A stretch of 64,000 nt of DNA from Marinitoga sp. 1197 (GTDB taxonomy: Bacteria; Thermotogota; Thermotogae; Petrotogales; Petrotogaceae): positions 1-64,000 of the forward strand of contig NZ_AZAY01000015.1 of the NCBI RefSeq assembly GCF_001021165.1, in the 5' to 3' direction. Below the pieces are notes generated by a model. That model saw nothing but the letters and a program-made list of their open reading frames with translations, was not told where the DNA came from and did no database searches. The translations under genes were made by a program, and so were the position numbers. This document shows, piece after piece, positions 60,216 through 64,000 of the stretch (its first letter is position 1; each line of letters starts with the position of its first letter).

Positions 60216-61631
60216 ATGTTTTATATTAAAGATAAAGATAGTTTGAAATCATTTATTCCTCAGGAAACAATATCTGAATTATTGGAGAAAACTAAAAATC
60301 CTGATCCAGCAAAAGTAAGAGAAATCATTCAAAAGTCATTAAATAAAAATAGGCTTGAACCAGAAGAAATGGCAACATTACTTAATGTAGAAAATAAAGA
60401 TTTATTGGAAGAAGTATTTGAAGGCGCGCGAGAATTAAAAAGGAGAATATATGGTAATAGAATAGTTTTATTTGCTCCATTATATATAGGTAATGAATGT
60501 ATAAACAATTGTCAATATTGTGGATTTAGAATTACCAATAAACATATTGAAAGAAGGAGTCTGTCTTTAGATGAAGTTGTTGAAGAGGTAAAAGCGCTGG
60601 AAACCAAAGGACATAAACGTTTGATAGTGGTTTTTGGGGAACATCCTAAATATGATGCTAAATTTATGACAGAAACAATAAAAACTATTTATGAAACAAA
60701 AGTAGGTAAGGGTGAAATTAGAAGAGTAAATGTAAATGCAGCACCTCAGACAGTTGGAGATTATAAATTATTTAAAGAAGTAGGGATTGGTACATTTCAA
60801 ATATTTCAGGAAACGTATCATTATGAAACATATAAAAAATATCATTTAAGTGGTCCAAAATCTAATTTTCACTGGAGATTGTATGGTTTGGATAGAGCGT
60901 TTGAGGCAGGACTTGATGATGTAGGAATTGGTGCGTTATTTGGGTTATATGATTGGAAATTTGAAGCTATGGGATTATTATATCATACAATTCATTTTGA
61001 AGAAAGATTTAATGTTGGTCCGCATACTATATCTTTTCCTCGTATGGAACCAGCATTAGATACGCCTCTTGCTGAAAGGCCTCCATATACAGTTTCAGAT
61101 GATGATTTTAAAAAATTAGTAGCAATATTAAGATTGGCGGTACCTTATACAGGGTTGATTTTAACAGCACGCGAACCGGTAAAAATACGAAATGAAGTAA
61201 TGAAATTTGGAGTTTCTCAAATTGATGGTGGATCTTCAATTGGTGTTGGGAGTTATCATGAAAGTGATGATGAAAAATTAAAAAGAAGTCAATTTTTATT
61301 AGGAGATAATAGAACATTAGATCAAATTATTGAGGAATTAGCTGAAGAAGGTTATTTGCCATCTTTTTGTACAGGATGTTATAGACTTGGAAGAACAGGA
61401 GAACATTTTATGGAATTTGCTATTCCAGGTTTTGTGAAAAGATTTTGTACTCCAAATGCAATATTAACATTTTTAGAATATATAGAAGATTATGCACCTG
61501 AAAAAACAAAAATAATAGGTATTAGAAGAATAGAAGAAGAAATAAAAAATATGAAAAATAATCCATTGAAAGAACAATTACTTGAAAAAATAGAAAAGGT
61601 TAAAAATGGAGAAAGAGATTTATATTTTTAA
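60216..61631 (+). CDS. hydG: [FeFe]-hydrogenase maturase HydG
   Basis: HydG cleaves tyrosine to make the CO and cyanide ligands of the H-cluster. The 471-residue protein has the radical-SAM cluster C95-C99-C102 (CINNCQYCGFRITNK), HKRLIVVFGEHPK, FQIFQETYHYETYKKYHLSGPK and the HydG-specific C-terminal cluster site: CTGC in PSFCTGCYRLGRTGEHF and the later cysteine in FVKRFCTPN. It follows the TM1266-like gene and precedes hydE. Confidence 0.96.
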   Translation: MFYIKDKDSLKSFIPQETISELLEKTKNPDPAKVREIIQKSLNKNRLEPEEMATLLNVENKDLLEEVFEGARELKRRIYGNRIVLFAPLYIGNECINNCQYCGFRITNKHIERRSLSLDEVVEEVKALETKGHKRLIVVFGEHPKYDAKFMTETIKTIYETKVGKGEIRRVNVNAAPQTVGDYKLFKEVGIGTFQIFQETYHYETYKKYHLSGPKSNFHWRLYGLDRAFEAGLDDVGIGALFGLYDWKFEAMGLLYHTIHFEERFNVGPHTISFPRMEPALDTPLAERPPYTVSDDDFKKLVAILRLAVPYTGLILTAREPVKIRNEVMKFGVSQIDGGSSIGVGSYHESDDEKLKRSQFLLGDNRTLDQIIEELAEEGYLPSFCTGCYRLGRTGEHFMEFAIPGFVKRFCTPNAILTFLEYIEDYAPEKTKIIGIRRIEEEIKNMKNNPLKEQLLEKIEKVKNGERDLYF

Positions 61632-61646
61632 GATTTATATTTTTAG

Positions 61647-62750
61647 GTGGTGATTATAATATCAAAGAGAGTTGAAAGAGTATATGAAAAATTAACTAAT
61701 ATAAGATTAGAGATGCCTGATGAAATAAAAAATATTATAGATTATTTTTTAGAAAATCAAACGTTAGATTATGAAAGGATATTATGGATATTATCTTTAA
61801 AAGATGAAAGTCAAAGAGAAAAAATTTTTAAAATATCAGATATTGTTAACAAAGGATTAAATACAGATATAATAACTTTGAAAGGAGTAATAGAATTTAG
61901 CAATTACTGTAAAAAAAGTTGTTATTATTGTGGAATAAGAGCGCAAAATAAGCAGGTAAAAAGGTATAGAATCCCTTCAGAAGAAATATTTGAAATAGCA
62001 AGAAATGGAGTGAACATGGGGTTGACCACTATAATATTACAATCTGGGGAAGATGATTATTATAGTGATGAAGAGTTAGAGAATTTGATTTATAAAATAC
62101 ACCATGAATTAAAAACAGCGGTTTCTATATCTATAGGAGAAAGAAGCAAAAAAGCTTATGAAAGGTTTAGAAAAGCAGGAGCTTCAAAGGTTTTATTAAA
62201 ACATGAAACGATTAATAAGAACCTATTTGAAAATATACATCCAGATAAAGATTATAATAAAAGAATAGAATTGTTGGATTATCTTGTAAAATTAGGATAT
62301 ATTACCGGGTCTGGGAATATTATAGGTCTTGTTGGTCAGACGATTGAAGATATAGCAAAGGATATAATATTCATGAAAAACCATAATATAAAAATGATAG
62401 GTATAGGTCCTTTTATCGCAACACATAATACACCACTTGAAGAATATAAAAATGGTTCTGCAGAATTAACTTTAAATGCATATGCAGCAACGAGATTAGC
62501 AATACCATATGCTCAGATGCCAGCAACAACAGCTTTGGGAACAATAGATAGAAAATATCAATTTAAAGCGCTTAATTGTGGCTGTAATGTTATTATGGTT
62601 AATTTAACACCTGATAAATATAGAGAAAATTATAATATATACGATGAAAAGATAAAAGTTGATTTATTAGATACTGCCAGACAAATTGTTAATATGGGAT
62701 TAAGAATTCCACCATATACATTAAGAAAATTACCATTATTAAATAGTTAA
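61647..62750 (+). CDS. hydE: [FeFe]-hydrogenase maturase HydE
   Basis: HydE is a radical-SAM enzyme that acts on the iron synthon on the way to the H-cluster. The 367-residue barrel has CX3CX2C at C88-C92-C95 ([12 protein letters not shown]), [29 protein letters not shown] and [17 protein letters not shown]. The start is uncertain: tandem GTG codons at 61647 and 61650 overlap the only ribosome-site-like sequence (AGGTGG), which is instead ideally placed for the ATA at 61659. A 15-bp tandem duplication lies just upstream. Confidence 0.93.
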   Translation: MVIIISKRVERVYEKLTNIRLEMPDEIKNIIDYFLENQTLDYERILWILSLKDESQREKIFKISDIVNKGLNTDIITLKGVIEFSNYCKKSCYYCGIRAQNKQVKRYRIPSEEIFEIARNGVNMGLTTIILQSGEDDYYSDEELENLIYKIHHELKTAVSISIGERSKKAYERFRKAGASKVLLKHETINKNLFENIHPDKDYNKRIELLDYLVKLGYITGSGNIIGLVGQTIEDIAKDIIFMKNHNIKMIGIGPFIATHNTPLEEYKNGSAELTLNAYAATRLAIPYAQMPATTALGTIDRKYQFKALNCGCNVIMVNLTPDKYRENYNIYDEKIKVDLLDTARQIVNMGLRIPPYTLRKLPLLNS

Positions 62751-62764
62751 TAAGGAGGAAAGCT

Positions 62765-63973
62765 ATGGCTTCGGCAATAAAAGGATATAGAAAATATATA
62801 GCAATTACCGGTAAAAGAAATGTTGGAAAATCAACGTTAATAAATGCAATATTAAATCAAGAGGTTGCAATTACAAGCGATATGCCAGGCACAACGACAG
62901 ATCCAGTTTATAGAAGTATGGAACTTGCACCTTTAGGACCGGTAACATTGGTTGATACTCCGGGTATTGATGATACTGGAATAGTTGGTGAAAAAAGAGT
63001 AAAAAAAGCAAGTAAAGCTTTGTATAAAGCAGATATAGCATTATTGGTTGTAACTGATAATATTTCTGAATATGAAAAAATGCTGATAGATAATTTCAAA
63101 AAACTTGATATTCCTTTTTTAGTGGTTATAAACAAAATAGATGAAATAAAAAATATTGATATTATTAAGAAATCATATTTAAAATATACAAAAGAAATTA
63201 TTGAAATTTCGGCAAAAGAGAAAAAGAATATAGAAAGATTAAAAGAAAAAATAGCTATGATTTTACCGCCTTTAGAAGAAGTCCCGTTAATAGCCGATTT
63301 AATTGAACCAGGGCAGTTAATAGTATTAGTAGTACCTATAGATTTAGGGGCACCAAAAGGAAGATTAATAATGCCTCAGGTAACAGCAATAAGAGAAATA
63401 TTAGATAGAGAAGCAATTGTAATAGTTACAAAAGAAAGAGAGTTAAGATATACAATAGAGAAATTGAATCAAAAACCAGATCTTGTAGTGACAGATTCAC
63501 AAAGTGTAATGAAAGTTGTTTCTGATATAGACATAGATATTCCCTTAACAACATTTTCAATTTTAGAAGCCAGACATAAAGGTGATCTGGCAATTTTATC
63601 TGAAGGTGTAAAAGCAATTGAAAATTTAAAAGAAAATGATAAAATTATTATTATGGAAGGATGTTCTCATAGACCTTTAACAGAGGATATTGGAAGAGTA
63701 AAAATACCAAGATGGCTTACCAACCATCTGGGTATAAATTTAAATATAGAATTTTTTGCTGGCACAGAATTTCCAGATTATGAAATTGTTAGAGATGCAA
63801 AACTAATAATACATTGTGGAGGATGTACACTTACCAGAAAAAGTATGTTAAGGAGAATAAATATAGCAAAGATGTATGAAATTCCAATAGTAAATTACGG
63901 GGTAATAATATCTTATTTACACGGTGTATTAAATAGAGCACTTGACATTTTTCCAGAATTAAAAAAAGTATAA
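62765..63973 (+). CDS. hydF: [FeFe]-hydrogenase maturation GTPase HydF
   Basis: HydF is the scaffold that carries the assembled di-iron subcluster to the hydrogenase. The 402-residue protein has a GTPase domain with P-loop GKRNVGKST at 16-24, DTPGID and NKID. A dimerisation domain follows, and a C-terminal cluster domain has [12 protein letters not shown] and [12 protein letters not shown], the CxH...CxxC ligands. It follows hydE by 14 bp with AAGGAGG. Confidence 0.96.
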   Translation: MASAIKGYRKYIAITGKRNVGKSTLINAILNQEVAITSDMPGTTTDPVYRSMELAPLGPVTLVDTPGIDDTGIVGEKRVKKASKALYKADIALLVVTDNISEYEKMLIDNFKKLDIPFLVVINKIDEIKNIDIIKKSYLKYTKEIIEISAKEKKNIERLKEKIAMILPPLEEVPLIADLIEPGQLIVLVVPIDLGAPKGRLIMPQVTAIREILDREAIVIVTKERELRYTIEKLNQKPDLVVTDSQSVMKVVSDIDIDIPLTTFSILEARHKGDLAILSEGVKAIENLKENDKIIIMEGCSHRPLTEDIGRVKIPRWLTNHLGINLNIEFFAGTEFPDYEIVRDAKLIIHCGGCTLTRKSMLRRINIAKMYEIPIVNYGVIISYLHGVLNRALDIFPELKKV

Positions 63974-63983
63974 GGAGTGGATT

Positions 63984-64000
63984 ATGAGAGTAGAAAAAGA
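63984..64000 (+). CDS. Start of a further gene, cut by the window edge
   Basis: An ATG 10 bp after hydF follows TAAGGAGTGG and opens MRVEK. Only five codons are visible. Its position suggests it continues the hydrogenase maturation operon, but no identity can be given. Confidence 0.6.

Noticed and set aside
1-64000. CRISPR array or prophage
   Set aside because: No regularly spaced identical repeats, cas genes, phage structural genes or integrases were found.

Overview
The window reads as a chromosomal segment of an anaerobic, thermophilic member of the Thermotogae, closest in character to Marinitoga/Petrotogaceae. The reasons are the strongly AT-rich sequence with AAA/ATA/TTA codon use and GGAGGTG ribosome sites, an SLH-domain rod protein paired with an outer-membrane barrel (the 'toga' Omp-alpha/Omp-beta arrangement) next to tyrS, [FeFe]-hydrogenase maturation genes with a TM1266-type regulator, rubrerythrin plus superoxide reductase, and a clpC-radA-disA block. 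This taxonomic call is inference from gene content. No rRNA, CRISPR array or prophage is visible; one tRNA (Asp) is present.

Layout. 0-3.1 kb: a run of small and medium secreted proteins of unknown role, some apparently truncated. 3.1-8.1 kb: a thiamine operon with promoter, TPP riboswitch, intrinsic terminator, thiS-thiG-thiH-thiC-thiDN. 8.1-8.5 kb: a decayed transposon-like stub interrupted by a miniature inverted-repeat element. 8.5-12.4 kb: flavin disulfide reductase, membrane protein, macro-domain protein and an ion transporter (all minus). 12.6-19.6 kb: clpC, radA, disA, smpB, an ABC ATPase and a pseudouridine synthase. 19.5-21.1 kb: a prepilin-peptidase-like protein and a TPR protein (minus). 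21.3-28.2 kb: phosphoesterase, L31, S1 protein, FmdB, secG, tyrS, Omp-alpha, Omp-beta, a barrel pseudogene and tRNA-Asp. 28.4-29.6 kb: HU, fluoride channel, DUF190 and a small ORF.

29.8-39.4 kb is a ten-gene minus-strand unit: membrane-anchored beta-helix protein, outer-membrane barrel, secreted protein, LytS-type kinase, LytTR regulator, ABC-2 exporter, MoxR, DUF58 and DUF4129. A second copy of the miniature element sits at its 5' end and may supply part of its promoter. 39.8-44.5 kb: PHP metallohydrolase, then arginine deiminase and its antiporter. 44.5-50.3 kb: a GH13_18 disaccharide-phosphorylase operon with RpiR regulator and sugar ABC transporter, headed by a perfect 32-bp palindrome that overlaps the -10 box. 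50.5-58.6 kb: ridA, then a minus-strand ruvB-yggS-yggT-nadK-phoU-lptFG/lptD-udg unit, in which one reading frame joins an LptF/G permease, an internal signal-like segment and an LptD barrel, and is then broken by one in-frame stop. 58.9-64 kb: rubrerythrin and superoxide reductase, then the hydrogenase maturation operon (TM1266-like regulator, hydG, hydE, hydF).

The most notable non-coding signals are a two-state attenuator-like leader in front of the hydrogenase maturation operon that matches no riboswitch class I can recall, and the two related miniature elements whose hairpins carry ATGGAT/AGGAT loops.
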